DNA of 64,000 nucleotides from the NCBI RefSeq assembly GCF_001612985.1, contig NZ_BDBM01000030.1:1-64000 (forward strand). The letters are read 5' to 3'. Positions 8,857-17,883 of this stretch are shown here, piece by piece. The translations under genes were made by a program, and so were the position numbers. The DNA is from Nocardia gamkensis NBRC 108242. Its GTDB lineage: Bacteria > Actinomycetota > Actinomycetes > Mycobacteriales > Mycobacteriaceae. The notes beneath the pieces were generated by a model. It had not been told where the DNA came from. It made no database searches and saw nothing but the letters and a program-made list of their open reading frames with translations. Position 1 is the stretch's first letter. Every line of letters begins with the position of its first letter.

Positions 8857-9426
8857 TCACTCGGGCCGTCTGGCCCGGAAGCGGAAACTCGAAGCGCCGG
8901 TGTCGATCCGCACATCGGTGAAGCCGATCCGGCGCAGCCGGTCGGCCGCGGTCTCCGGCGGCACGGGCACACAGGTGTCGCCGAGGTGCATCAGCCGGAA
9001 CAGGCGGCCGTCGAGCCCGTCGCTGCCCGCGAACACCCCGCCCGGGCGCAGGATCCGCAGGGCTTCGGCGAACAGCGCGTCCTGCCTGCCGGGTGTCGGC
9101 ACGTGGTGCAGCATGGTGAAGCAGACCACGGAGTCGAATCGCCCCGGCGGCAAGGGCATGTCGGCGCCGTCGCCGTCGATCACCGTCATCGCATCGCCGT
9201 GCCGCTCGCGTAGCCGGGTCGCCAGCGCCGGATCGATTTCGACACCGGTGAGCGCCGATGTCCGGGCCAGCAACGCGGAGACGTTGGCGCCGTAGCCGGG
9301 ACCGATCTCCACCGCGTCGGAGCCCAGGTCGAGGCCGGACAGCGCCCACGGCACGATGCGCGTCGCGCTGGTCTTCTCCCACATCGACGAACGGCACAGC
9401 AACCGGTGAAATATGTTCATCGCCAT
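8857..9426 (-). CDS. Class I SAM-dependent methyltransferase
   Basis: This is a 189-residue protein. SAM-binding motif I is AVEIGPGYGANVSAL (about 38-52), followed by the acidic end of strand 2 (GVEIDPAL), motif II around GDGADMPLPPGRFD, and CFTMLHHV and RILRPGGVFAGSD as post-motifs. This is the Methyltransf_11/25 fold. The ATG at 9426 is used; another ATG two codons in is equally possible. It is divergent from an AraC-type regulator that starts 55 bases away, which may control it. The substrate is unknown. Confidence 0.8.
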   Translation of the reverse strand: MAMNIFHRLLCRSSMWEKTSATRIVPWALSGLDLGSDAVEIGPGYGANVSALLARTSALTGVEIDPALATRLRERHGDAMTVIDGDGADMPLPPGRFDSVVCFTMLHHVPTPGRQDALFAEALRILRPGGVFAGSDGLDGRLFRLMHLGDTCVPVPPETAADRLRRIGFTDVRIDTGASSFRFRARRPE

Positions 9427-9481
9427 GCCTGTGACGCTAGGAACGGATCGCGCCGGGCACGACAGGCTACGGTGACAAGTT

Positions 9482-10249
9482 GTGTCGCAGAACGGCCACG
9501 CCGTAGTCCATCCCGCTCCGGCGGGCGCGACCGCCATGGTGTTCGGGGTCGGAGTGCTGCCCGCCAGGCACTGGTTCGAGTGGCACGAGCATCCGCAACA
9601 CCAGATCGCCTGGGCCTCGCGCGGCGTCCTCGCGGTCGAGGTGGACGACAACCGCTGGGTGCTACCGCCGACCAGGGCGCTGTGGATCCCCGCGGGCGTC
9701 GCGCACCGAACCGGCACCTCCGACGGCGCCGCGATGCGCGGCATCTTCCTCGACCCCGGCCGCTGTCCGGTCGAGTTCGCCGTACCGACCATGTTGCGCG
9801 TGACCCGGCTCCTGCACGAACTGTTCGACCTGCTCACCACGACCGACACCGGCCGGGAGCAGCGAGCGCGGGCCGAGGCGGTCGTGTTCGATCTGCTCGA
9901 GCCCGTCCCGGTGATCCCGATCGGTGCGCGATGGCCCAGTGATCCCCGGGCACGGCAGGTGGCCGACGCGCTCATCGCCGATCCTGCCGACCCGCGTACG
10001 CTCGCCGAGTTCGCCGTCCACGTCGCCGCCAGCCCGCGCACGCTGGCCCGATTGTTCGTGTCGCAGACCGGTCTCGGCTTCGGCCAGTGGCGCACGCAGG
10101 CCAGGCTGGCCGCTTCGCTGCCGCTGCTCGCCGCGGGCCTGCCGGTCGCACGGATCGCGGGCCGGGTCGGCTACGGGACTCCGAGCGCTTACGTCGCGGC
10201 GTTCCGGCGGGCGGTCGGAATCCCGCCGGGACGGTATTTCTCCGGCTGA
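9482..10249 (+). CDS. AraC family transcriptional regulator
   Basis: This is a 255-residue protein. An N-terminal cupin-like sensor domain (WHEHPQHQIAWASRG, LWIPAGVAHR) is followed by a C-terminal AraC HTH pair at about 165-250 (RTLAEFAVHVAASPRTLARLF; VARIAGRVGYGTPSAYVAAFRR; PPGRYF). The start is GTG. It lies head-to-head with the methyltransferase gene and runs tail-to-tail into the SDR gene, their stop codons being directly adjacent. Confidence 0.87.
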   Translation: MSQNGHAVVHPAPAGATAMVFGVGVLPARHWFEWHEHPQHQIAWASRGVLAVEVDDNRWVLPPTRALWIPAGVAHRTGTSDGAAMRGIFLDPGRCPVEFAVPTMLRVTRLLHELFDLLTTTDTGREQRARAEAVVFDLLEPVPVIPIGARWPSDPRARQVADALIADPADPRTLAEFAVHVAASPRTLARLFVSQTGLGFGQWRTQARLAASLPLLAAGLPVARIAGRVGYGTPSAYVAAFRRAVGIPPGRYFSG

Positions 10250-10990
10250 TCAGGTGTTGGTGCCGCTGTCCACGGTGAGGAACGCGCCGGTCACGCTGCG
10301 GCCGGACGGCCCGGCCAGGTAGGCCACCGCGGCCGCGACATCGTCGGCGGCGCCGAAGCGGCCCAGCGCGGTGAGGTCACGCTGCCGCTGCGCGTGCGCG
10401 CCGTCGCCGGGGTTCATGTCGGTGTCGGTGGAGCCCGGCTGGACGAGGTTCACCGTGATCGCGCGCGGGCCCAGTTCGCGCGCCAGCGCCTTGGTGAAGC
10501 CGCTGAGCGCCGACTTGCTGAGGTTGTAGAGCGTCAAACCGTCGAACGGCGCGTGATCGGTGAGGTTGGTGCCGATGCTGATGATCCGGCCGCCATCGGT
10601 CATGTGCGCGACCGCGGCCTGCGCACCGACGAACGCCGCACGGGCGTGCACGCCGAGCGCGTTGTCGATCTCCGCGAGGGTGAACTCCTCGAACGGCTTC
10701 GCCGGGAAGATCCCCGCGTTGTTGACCAGGATGTCCAGCCCGCCGAGTTCGGCCGCGGCGCGGTCCACCGCCGCGCGCACGGCCGTGGCATCGGCGCTGT
10801 CGGCCTGGATCGCGACGGCTCGGCGGCCGAGCGCCCGCAGATCGCCGACCACCGTCTTCGCCTGGCCTTCGGCGTGCTGGTAGGTCAGCGCCACGTCCGC
10901 GCCCGCCGCGGCGAGGCGGCGCGCGATCGCCGCCCCTATCCCGCGACTGCCCCCGGTGACCAGCGCGACCTTGCCCGTGAGGTCCGGCAT
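10250..10990 (-). CDS. SDR family oxidoreductase (FabG-like)
   Basis: This is a 246-residue classical short-chain dehydrogenase/reductase. It has the cofactor motif TGGSRGIG (about 13-20), NNAGIF, active-site Ser in ISIGTNLT and the Tyr-x3-Lys catalytic pair YNLSK. The GxxxGxG motif with a following Arg suggests NADP(H) preference. Substrate is unknown. It is divergent from a TetR gene, and the shared intergenic region carries two related palindromes, so it is very likely that regulator's target. Confidence 0.88.
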   Translation of the reverse strand: MPDLTGKVALVTGGSRGIGAAIARRLAAAGADVALTYQHAEGQAKTVVGDLRALGRRAVAIQADSADATAVRAAVDRAAAELGGLDILVNNAGIFPAKPFEEFTLAEIDNALGVHARAAFVGAQAAVAHMTDGGRIISIGTNLTDHAPFDGLTLYNLSKSALSGFTKALARELGPRAITVNLVQPGSTDTDMNPGDGAHAQRQRDLTALGRFGAADDVAAAVAYLAGPSGRSVTGAFLTVDSGTNT

Positions 10991-11008
10991 CGGTACTCCT
11001 CAAATTTT

Positions 11009-11024
11009 TGTGTCGATCAATACA
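11009..11024. promoter_or_regulatory. TetR operator 1 (SDR side), TGTRTYGATCRAYACA type
   Basis: TGTGTCGATCAATACA is a near-perfect 16-bp palindrome centred on GATC, 18 bases upstream of the SDR start codon. A second copy of the same design lies at 11068-11083 beside the tetR start. The two sites share the half-site TCGATC/GATCGA plus TGTGT/ACACA ends. This pairing in a divergent tetR intergenic region is the classical autoregulation layout; binding is inferred. Confidence 0.65.
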
Positions 11025-11067
11025 TAAATAGCCAAGCGCATCGTCCACGCGGGTGTCAAGGGGTATA

Positions 11068-11083
11068 TTTAACGATCGACACA
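11068..11083. promoter_or_regulatory. TetR operator 2 (tetR side)
   Basis: TTTAACGATCGACACA fits the same TGTRTYGATCRAYACA pattern as the site at 11009-11024, with two mismatches in the left half. It ends about 12 bases before the tetR start and would block the tetR transcript or its ribosome site (AGAAAGG follows directly). Confidence 0.6.
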
Positions 11084-11095
11084 GAAAGGTCCGGC

Positions 11096-11692
11096 ATGGC
11101 TGAACGGGGACGACCGCGCGCCTTCGATCGCGCCGAGGCGCTGCGCTGTGCCATGGAAGTGTTCTGGGAGCACGGCTACGAGGGCGCCTCGATGAGCGAC
11201 CTCACCACCGCGATGGGGATCAACTCCCCCAGCCTGTACGCCGCGTTCGGAAGCAAAGAGGAGCTGTTCCGCGCGGCCGTGGAACTCTACGGGCACACCG
11301 ACGGCGGGTACACCGCCCGCGCGTTGCGGGAGGAGCCGACCGCGCGGGCGGCTGTCGAGGCGATGCTGCGGGACAACGCGAGGGCTTATACCGAGGAGAA
11401 CAAGCCGCACGGGTGCATGGTGGTGCTGGCGGGATCCACCTACACCACCCGCAACGCCGGCATCCGCGACTTCCTTGTCGACAAGCGCCGCGAGACCATC
11501 GCAGATCTCCGGCGGCGGCTCGATCGCGGCCTCGCCGAGGGCGACCTACCGGAAGGCACCGATACCGCGGCACTGGCCGGTTTCTACACCACGGTCCTCT
11601 ACGGCCTGTCCATCCAGGCACGCGACGGCGCGTCGGCGGCGGAGCTCACCGCCTCCATCGACTGCGCCATGACCGCCTGGCCCGCCGGCTGA
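11096..11692 (+). CDS. TetR/AcrR family transcriptional regulator
   Basis: This is a 198-residue protein. The HTH spans about residues 12-55: RAEALRCAMEVFWEHGYEGA followed by MSDLTTAMGINSPSLYAAFG. The C-terminal domain (MLRDNARAYTEENKPHGCMV) is the type found in TetR_C_16-like regulators with a conserved GCM. The ATG at 11096 has AGAAAGG eight bases upstream. It is divergent from the SDR gene and shares two palindromic sites with it. It runs into the convergent helicase gene 7 bases after its stop. Confidence 0.87.
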   Translation: MAERGRPRAFDRAEALRCAMEVFWEHGYEGASMSDLTTAMGINSPSLYAAFGSKEELFRAAVELYGHTDGGYTARALREEPTARAAVEAMLRDNARAYTEENKPHGCMVVLAGSTYTTRNAGIRDFLVDKRRETIADLRRRLDRGLAEGDLPEGTDTAALAGFYTTVLYGLSIQARDGASAAELTASIDCAMTAWPAG

Positions 11693-11698
11693 CGTGGG

Positions 11699-13471
11699 CT
11701 ATTTCCGGCGCAGCGCGGCGATGCGCTCACCGAGTTGCTCGGCGGAGGCCAGCGCGGTCGGCGGCCCACCGCACTCGCGGCGCAACTCGCCGTGGATCAC
11801 CCCGTGCGGTTTCCCGGTGCGATGGTGGTGCATCGCCACCAGGCTGTTGAGTTCACGTCGCAGTTCGCCCAGCCGATCGGCCGTCGCGACCCGCTCCGCG
11901 GCTCCGGCCACCTGCGCGCCGGGATCGGGGACGGGTGCGGGCACACTGCGCTCGGAAACCTGTTTGGCCTGCCGCTCGCGCAGCAGCGCGCGCATCTGCT
12001 CGGCGTCCAGCAGGCCCGGAATCCCCAGGTAATCGGCTTCCTCGTCGCTGCCTGCGAAAGTCGCGGTACCGAAGGAGGACCCGTCGTAGATCACCTGGTC
12101 GAGTTCGGCGTCGGCGGCCAGCGCGACGAAGGACTTCTCCTGCTCGCCCGGCTCGTCCTGCTGCTTGTTCGCCTCGATCAGCAGGTCGTCGTCGAGGCCG
12201 TTCTTCTCCCGGTGCGGCTTGCCGATGACGTGGTCGCGCTGCAACTCCAGCTGCGCGGCCAGATCCAGCAACACCGGCACCGACGGCAGGAACACGGTCG
12301 CGGTCTCACCGGGCTTGCGGGCACGCACGAACCGCCCGATCGCCTGCGCGAAGTACAACGGGGTGGAGGCACTGGTCGCGTATACCCCGACGGCCAGGCG
12401 CGGCACGTCGACGCCCTCGGACACCATGCGGACCGCGACCATCCAGGGCTGGGTGCTCTTGCCGAATTGGGCGATGCGGTCGGAGGAGGCCGGGTCGTCG
12501 GAGAGCACCAGCGCGGGCTTCTCACCCGAGATGTGCTCGAGCAGTTCCGCGTAGTCGCGGGCACGGTCCTGGTCGGTGGCGATCACCAGACCGCCCGCGT
12601 CCGGCATACCGGAGGCGCGCTTCTGGCGCAGCCGGATGTCGGCGGCGCGCAGCACGGCGGAGATCCAGTCGCCCGCCGGGTCCAGCGCGGTCCGCCAAGC
12701 GCGGGCGGTCTGTTCGGCGTTCAGCGGCTCGCCCAGACGCGCGGAATACTCCTCGCCCGCGCTGTCGCGCCAGTGCGCCTCGCCGGAATAGGCCAGGAAG
12801 ACCACTGGCCGCACCACGCCGTCGGCGAGGGCCTCGGCGTAGCCGTAGGTGTGGTCGGCACGGGACTTCGGGAACCCGGACTCGTCGGGTTCGTAGACGA
12901 CGAACGGGATCTGGCTGTCGTCGCTGCGGAACGGTGTACCGGTCAGCGCGAGGCGGCGGGTGGCGTCACCGAACGCCTCGGCGGTCGCGTCGCCCCAGCT
13001 CTTGGCGTCTCCGGCGTGGTGGATCTCGTCGAGAACGACGAGCGTCCTGCGGTTTTCGGTGCGCACGCGGTGGCGGAAGGGATGCGCGGCGACCTGCGCG
13101 TAGGTGACCACGACGCCGTGATAGTCACCCGAGGTGCCGCCGGTGGAGTTGGAAAACCGCGAGTCCAGTGCGATTCCGGCGCGCGCGGCGGACTGCGCCC
13201 ACTGATGCTTGAGGTGCTCGGTCGGCGCCACCACGGTGATCTGGTCCACGGTGCGGTCGGCCAGCAGCTCGGCGGCCACCCGCAGCGCGAAGGTGGTCTT
13301 GCCCGCGCCCGGGGTGGCCACGGCGAGAAAGTCCCGCGGCCCGGTGGCCAGATACTTCGTCAGCGCCCGTCGCTGCCAGGCGCGGAGCGAGCCGCCGACG
13401 ACAGTACTCGCCGCTGTCGACTCGCCCGGCGTCTCCGCTTCTCCCGCCACAGCGGCACCCGACCCAGTCAC
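11699..13471 (-). CDS. DEAD/DEAH box SF2 helicase (Ssl2/ResIII-like)
   Basis: This is a 590-residue ATPase with motif I ATPGAGKTTFAL (about 52-63), motif Ia VVAPTEHLKHQWA, motif II VVLDEIHHAGD (DEIH), motif III ALTGTPFRSD, and motifs V-VI VSEGVDVPRLAVGVYA and QAIGRFVRARK. It belongs to the ResIII/Helicase_C group common in actinobacteria, with a Q-rich acidic stretch and a C-terminal region that may bind a partner (MHHHRTGKPHGVIHGELR). The start is GTG at 13471. A role in DNA repair or RNA metabolism is not resolved by sequence. Confidence 0.85.
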   Translation of the reverse strand: MTGSGAAVAGEAETPGESTAASTVVGGSLRAWQRRALTKYLATGPRDFLAVATPGAGKTTFALRVAAELLADRTVDQITVVAPTEHLKHQWAQSAARAGIALDSRFSNSTGGTSGDYHGVVVTYAQVAAHPFRHRVRTENRRTLVVLDEIHHAGDAKSWGDATAEAFGDATRRLALTGTPFRSDDSQIPFVVYEPDESGFPKSRADHTYGYAEALADGVVRPVVFLAYSGEAHWRDSAGEEYSARLGEPLNAEQTARAWRTALDPAGDWISAVLRAADIRLRQKRASGMPDAGGLVIATDQDRARDYAELLEHISGEKPALVLSDDPASSDRIAQFGKSTQPWMVAVRMVSEGVDVPRLAVGVYATSASTPLYFAQAIGRFVRARKPGETATVFLPSVPVLLDLAAQLELQRDHVIGKPHREKNGLDDDLLIEANKQQDEPGEQEKSFVALAADAELDQVIYDGSSFGTATFAGSDEEADYLGIPGLLDAEQMRALLRERQAKQVSERSVPAPVPDPGAQVAGAAERVATADRLGELRRELNSLVAMHHHRTGKPHGVIHGELRRECGGPPTALASAEQLGERIAALRRK

Positions 13472-13638
13472 GCAGACGACCCTAGCGGCCCGCCACGGTG
13501 TGTCGCCAAACCGACGCGGCGGGCGCGACGGGCATCACACGGCCACCAGCCAGGACGCGGCAGTTCATCCGATGCGCATCGACACGTCCCGCGCACAGTC
13601 CGATGCCGATCGCCGAAGTGCGCGATGCTGTAAGCACG

Positions 13639-14790
13639 ATGACCGAGCACCGCGCCCTCCCGGGCGATCCGCCGCGGACCGACGCACCGTCGCCCCGCGC
13701 CGCCGCCGTGCGCACGTCCACCTGGACCGACCGCGCCGGCGCGCGGGCGGCGGTGGTGAGCAGGGGCGCCGCCGCGCTGATCATGCGGGTGGCCCGGAAG
13801 GCCTGGGCGGATTCCATCTTCGCCAAGTCGGCCGCGGCGGCGTTCTGGCAGACGCTCTCCCTGGCGCCGCTGTTGCTCGGGGTACTCGGCAGCCTCGGTT
13901 ACGTCGGCGGCTGGTTCGGCCCGGACACGGTGCAGATCGTCGAGACCAAGATCATCGCGTTCAGCCAGGACCTGTTCAGCGCGAACGTGGTCTCCGACCT
14001 CATCGAGCCCACGGTGCAGGACGTCCTCGGGCGCGGGCGCGGCGCGGTGGTGTCGGTGGGCTTCGTGCTGTCGCTGTGGGCCGGGTCGTCGGCGATGGCG
14101 ACCTTCGTCGACTCGATCGTGGAGGCGCACGGCCAGCAGGACGCGCGGCACCCGGTGTGGCAGCGCATCTTCGCCCTGTTGCTGTATGTGCTGTTCCTGG
14201 TGGCGTCGGTGTTCATCCTGCCGCTGGTGGCGCTGGGCCCGACGCTGATCGGACGGGTGCTGCCCACCGCGTGGCGGGCGACCGGACTGGGACTGCTGGA
14301 TTTCTTCTACTACCCGGGCGTCGGCCTGCTGCTGATCGTCGGACTGACCACGCTGTACAAGCTGGCGCTGCACACCTCGCTGCCCTGGCACCGGCTCTTC
14401 GGCGGGGCCCTGGTGGCGGGGGTCTTCTTCATGGCGGCCAGCGACGTGCTGCGCCGCTACCTGTCCTGGGTCACCCGCACCGGCGTCACCTACGGTGCGC
14501 TGGCGACGCCGATCGCGTTCCTGCTGTTCACGTTCTTCCTGGGCTTCGCGGTCATCCTGGGCGCGGAGTTCAACGCGGCGGTACAGGAGTTCTGGCCCGC
14601 CCGGGCGACGCGCATGGAGCAGGTGAAGGAGTGGATCGCCAGCCAGGTGCGCGGAGAGGGAGAGGGCGGGGCCGACGAGGACACGGCAGACCGGAACGAG
14701 GCCGCCGCGAGCCCGGACGAGGCCGGGCCCGACGGCTCGCACGTCATGTTCGGTCTGCGCGGAGCGGGGTCCTCGTCCGGCGAGTTGTAG
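13639..14790 (+). CDS. YihY/virulence factor BrkB family membrane protein
   Basis: This is a 383-residue protein with six predicted membrane segments between about residues 70 and 320. It has BrkB-family signatures AAAFWQTLSLAPLL, LSLWAGSSAMATFVDSI and ATPIAFLLFTFFLGFAVILG. The C-terminal 55 residues are an acidic, low-complexity tail. The function of the family is unsettled (once misannotated as RNase BN). It occupies the position of Rv2707 relative to DUF3039, DUF3099 and sigB, so it belongs to the conserved mycolate backbone. The ATG at 13639 is the first in frame with a membrane-free N-terminus of usual length. Confidence 0.85.
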   Translation: MTEHRALPGDPPRTDAPSPRAAAVRTSTWTDRAGARAAVVSRGAAALIMRVARKAWADSIFAKSAAAAFWQTLSLAPLLLGVLGSLGYVGGWFGPDTVQIVETKIIAFSQDLFSANVVSDLIEPTVQDVLGRGRGAVVSVGFVLSLWAGSSAMATFVDSIVEAHGQQDARHPVWQRIFALLLYVLFLVASVFILPLVALGPTLIGRVLPTAWRATGLGLLDFFYYPGVGLLLIVGLTTLYKLALHTSLPWHRLFGGALVAGVFFMAASDVLRRYLSWVTRTGVTYGALATPIAFLLFTFFLGFAVILGAEFNAAVQEFWPARATRMEQVKEWIASQVRGEGEGGADEDTADRNEAAASPDEAGPDGSHVMFGLRGAGSSSGEL

Positions 14791-14793
14791 GTC

Positions 14794-15030
14794 TCACTCG
14801 CCCTTGCGTAGGCCGTCGTAGACCTTCTTGCACTCCGGGCACACCGGAGAGCCGGGCTTGGGCGAGCGGGTCACCGGGAAGACCTCTCCGCACAGCGCGA
14901 CCACGTGGGTGCCCATGACGGCGCTCTCGGCGATCCTGTCCTTCTTCACATAGTGGAAGAACTTCGGGGTGTCGTCGCCCGTCGTCTCGTCGGTCGTCGT
15001 ATCCGGGCGAACCATGGTGTCGGTGCTCAC
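14794..15030 (-). CDS. DUF3039 small zinc-ribbon protein
   Basis: This is a 78-residue protein. It has KFFHYVKKDRIAESAVMGTHVVALCGEVF followed at a distance by SPVCPECKKVYDGL, the DUF3039 pattern, with three Cys plus a His as possible zinc ligands. The GTG at 15030 gives the usual family start (STDTMVRPDTTTDE); an upstream ATG at 15081 only adds basic, non-conserved residues. Its place between a BrkB protein and DUF3099 matches Rv2708c. The function is unknown. Confidence 0.82.
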   Translation of the reverse strand: MSTDTMVRPDTTTDETTGDDTPKFFHYVKKDRIAESAVMGTHVVALCGEVFPVTRSPKPGSPVCPECKKVYDGLRKGE

Positions 15031-15203
15031 GCATTCCATGATGCCGCATCGCGCGGTACCTGGCCGAGCACGGTGCCGCATCAGCGGTGACCTTGTTCTC
15101 GGAGCGGAGGCCGATCACGGGATCGCATCGGATGCGCCCCACGATCTCGGAGCAGAAGACGACCGTATGTGCGCGGATCGAGCGCGAGTGGAAGACTCGG
15201 GGT

Positions 15204-15623
15204 ATGCAGCAGAACGGCGATTCCTCATCCGCCGACGGCCGCGACCGCGAAGAGCACCCCGACGTGACGATGCCGACGCAGCCCCGCCGTTCCCCCGGAT
15301 ACTTCCCAGGCAATGACGACAAACACCCGGTGCTGATCACCGAGGCGGCGCCCTCTCTCGAAGACCAGCACCGGGCCAGGGTGCGCCGGTACACGATCAT
15401 CATGGCGTTCCGCATACCGTGCCTGGTTCTCGCCGCGATCGCCTACAGCACGTTCGGCAATCCGCTGCTGTCCATCCTGATCATCGTCGCGTCGATCCCG
15501 CTGCCCTGGATCGCGGTGCTGATCGCCAACGATCGCCCACCCCGCCGCAAGGACGAGCCCAGTCGCTGGGATCGTCCCCGCACCGCCATCGAGTCGCGTC
15601 CGCACAACGCCATCGACGGCTGA
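15204..15623 (+). CDS. DUF3099 membrane protein
   Basis: This 139-residue protein has a charged N-terminus, the DUF3099 core PVLITEAAPSLEDQHRARVR, two membrane helices (about 67-105, broken by a short TFGNP turn) and a basic C-terminal tail rich in Arg and Pro. It corresponds to Rv2709 in position. I used the ATG at 15204 since the residues encoded further upstream lack conservation. Its role is unknown. It is divergent from DUF3039. Confidence 0.82.
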   Translation: MQQNGDSSSADGRDREEHPDVTMPTQPRRSPGYFPGNDDKHPVLITEAAPSLEDQHRARVRRYTIIMAFRIPCLVLAAIAYSTFGNPLLSILIIVASIPLPWIAVLIANDRPPRRKDEPSRWDRPRTAIESRPHNAIDG

Positions 15624-15628
15624 GTTCT

Positions 15629-15664
15629 CCGGGGCGCCTACTCACCGCGAGTCGAACGCCCCGG
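15629..15664. terminator. Hairpin between convergent DUF3099 and MFS genes
   Basis: CCGGGGCG at 15629-15636 and CGCCCCGG at 15657-15664 can pair around a 20-base loop. The right arm lies in the last codons of the MFS gene. Position just after the DUF3099 stop suggests a terminator for it. Confidence 0.45.
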
Positions 15665-16949
15665 CGGGGGCCGGAGCCCGGCGGATGACCGCCGACATCA
15701 CCGCGGCGGCTCCGCACAGACCGCCCGCGAGATACCAGGCGAGGTCGTAGCTGCCCTGGAGGTCGCGGATGACACCGGCACCGGTGGCCGCCACCGCCGA
15801 GCCGATCTGATGGGCGGCGAACACCCAGCCGAACGCGACCGGACCATCGGCGCCGAACAGTTCGCGGCACAGCACGACCGTCGGCGGCACCGTGGCCACC
15901 CAGTCCAGGCCGTAGAAGATGATGAACACCCACAGGCTCGGCTGGGTGTTTGGACCGAGCAGCGCGGGCAGGATCAGCAGCGACAGACCGCGCAACGTGT
16001 AGTAGCCGATCAACAGGTACCGCGGGTCCATCCGGTCGGTCAGCCAGCCCGAGGCGATGGTGCCTGCCACGTCGAAGATGCCGATCACGGCCAGCAGGCT
16101 CGCGGCGGTGGTCGGTGGCATGCCGTGGTCGTGCGCGGCGGTGACGAAATGGGTACCGACCAACCCGTTGGTCGACGCGCCACAGACCGCGAACCCGCCA
16201 GCGAGCAACCAGAAGCCGGGACGGCGGGCGATGGTGGCGAGCACTGTGAGCGCCCGCGACGCGCCACCGGCGGCGGGTACCCGAAGGCCCACCGCGCTGT
16301 CCGGCTCGGCGCCGTAGGCTCGCACGCCCAGGTCACTCGGATAGTCCCGGATGAACAGCAGCACCAGCGGCGCCACGGCCAGTGCCGCGGCCGCGACGAT
16401 CAGCGACGGCACCCGCCAGCCGTGCGCGTGGGCCAGCGCCGACACCAGCGGAAGGAAGACCAGCTGACCGGTCGCGCCCGCGGCGGTGAGCACCCCGGTG
16501 ACCAGACCGCGCTGACGCACGAACCACCGGCCGGTGATCGTCGCGACGAACGGCATCGACATCGACCCCACACCCACCCCGACCAGCAGTCCCCAGGTCA
16601 GCACCAGGTGCCACGGCCGGGACATGAACACCGTCAGCCCGCTGCCCGCGGCGACCAGCAGCAGCGCGCAGGCCACCACCCTGCGGATGCCGAAACGGTC
16701 CATCAGCACGGCGGCGAACGGTGAGATCAGACCGTAGAGCAGCAGATTCAGCGAAACGGCGGTCCCGATGGTTGCGTGTGACCAGCCGAACTCCTCGTGC
16801 AGCGGGTCCATCAGCACGCCGGGCACCGACCGGAACCCGGCCGCGCCCAGCAGCGCGATGAAACCGACGCCCGCGACCAGCCATGCCGGATGCAACCGCC
16901 GCGGCGCGGTATCGAGAGAAATCGTGGGCGGCGTCCGCAGTTCGGTCAC
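15642..16949 (-). CDS. MFS transporter (OFA/monocarboxylate-like)
   Basis: This is a 435-residue permease with 12 hydrophobic segments. The MFS motif between TM2 and TM3 is AVLMDRFGIRRVV, and TM7-8 carry GWLTDRMDPRYLL. The N-terminus (GFRSVPGVLMDPLHEEFGWS) is the pattern of monocarboxylate/OFA-type carriers, which move organic anions. Substrate is not determinable. The start is GTG at 16949. It stands divergent from the VOC protein gene and convergent with DUF3099. Confidence 0.8.
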   Translation of the reverse strand: MTELRTPPTISLDTAPRRLHPAWLVAGVGFIALLGAAGFRSVPGVLMDPLHEEFGWSHATIGTAVSLNLLLYGLISPFAAVLMDRFGIRRVVACALLLVAAGSGLTVFMSRPWHLVLTWGLLVGVGVGSMSMPFVATITGRWFVRQRGLVTGVLTAAGATGQLVFLPLVSALAHAHGWRVPSLIVAAAALAVAPLVLLFIRDYPSDLGVRAYGAEPDSAVGLRVPAAGGASRALTVLATIARRPGFWLLAGGFAVCGASTNGLVGTHFVTAAHDHGMPPTTAASLLAVIGIFDVAGTIASGWLTDRMDPRYLLIGYYTLRGLSLLILPALLGPNTQPSLWVFIIFYGLDWVATVPPTVVLCRELFGADGPVAFGWVFAAHQIGSAVAATGAGVIRDLQGSYDLAWYLAGGLCGAAAVMSAVIRRAPAPAGAFDSR

Positions 16950-17131
16950 CCGATGAGCCTGCCGGAATCATGTCCACGCAACGAGTGGCGGAAATGCCAC
17001 ATACCATCGAATTCGTGCCAATCGCGGGAGCGCCGGTATCTTCTCGACAAGGCGCGCACGCGTACCTAGGGTCGCATGGGACCTCGCGCACCACGATCAC
17101 CGTTGTTGCGGGCGACAAGACAGGAGTGCAC

Positions 17132-17875
17132 ATGATTCGGTGGATCTGGGTCTTCCTGGACCGCCCGACACAGCGTTTCGACGACTGCGCGAAGTTCTGG
17201 TCCACGGTCACCGGCACCGAACTCTCCCCTCGGCGCGGTGCGAACGACGAGTTCCTCACCTTGTTGCCCGACCCCGCGCTGTTCGCCGCGGCGAGCGTCA
17301 AGATGCAAGCGGTGACCGGCCTCGGCGGTGTGCACCTCGATTTGGACGTCGACCACATCCCCTCCGCCGTCCGCACCGCCCTGGACCTAGGGGCGGAGCT
17401 GGTCGCCAACCATCCGGACTACGCCGTACTGCGCTCCCCCGGCGGCCAGACGTTCTGCCTGACGCCCAGCGGCCGCGCGAGGAGCACGCCCGCACCCGCC
17501 GTCCGGGCCCCGGACGGCACGTTCTCACGCCTCGACCAGGTGTGCGTCGACATCGGCCCGCTCGACCACGAGGTGGAGACCCGCTTCTGGAAGTTGCTGA
17601 CCGGGTGGGCTTTCCAGCCCGGCAGGCGGCCGGAATTCGCCCGCCTGCGCTCCGAGGAACAGCAGTTACCCGTGCAGCTGCTGTTGCAGCGCCTCGGTGA
17701 GAACCGCCCGACCAGCGCGCATGTCGACCTGGCCGCGAGCGACATCGAAGCCACCGCCGCGTGGCACGAGTCGCTCGGCGCGACCGTGGTGGAGCGTCAT
17801 GAACATTGGATCGTCCTGAGCGATCCGGCCGACGCGCTGTACTGCGTCACCGGACGCGATCCCAGCGGAGTCTGA
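17132..17875 (+). CDS. VOC family protein (duplicated glyoxalase-like domain)
   Basis: This is a 247-residue protein made of two VOC-type halves: residues 1-115 (IRWIWVFLDRP, GGVHLDLDV, LRSPGGQTFCLTP) and 130-247 (DQVCVDIGPL, SAHVDLAASDIEA, DALYCVTGRD). The halves resemble the 'glyoxalase-like domain' (Glyoxalase_6) proteins of actinobacteria, whose substrates are mostly unknown. The ATG at 17132 follows CAGGAG by six bases. The stop at 17873-17875 lies nine bases before an 8-bp tandem repeat array. Confidence 0.82.
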   Translation: MIRWIWVFLDRPTQRFDDCAKFWSTVTGTELSPRRGANDEFLTLLPDPALFAAASVKMQAVTGLGGVHLDLDVDHIPSAVRTALDLGAELVANHPDYAVLRSPGGQTFCLTPSGRARSTPAPAVRAPDGTFSRLDQVCVDIGPLDHEVETRFWKLLTGWAFQPGRRPEFARLRSEEQQLPVQLLLQRLGENRPTSAHVDLAASDIEATAAWHESLGATVVERHEHWIVLSDPADALYCVTGRDPSGV

Positions 17876-17883
17876 TCGGCCTC

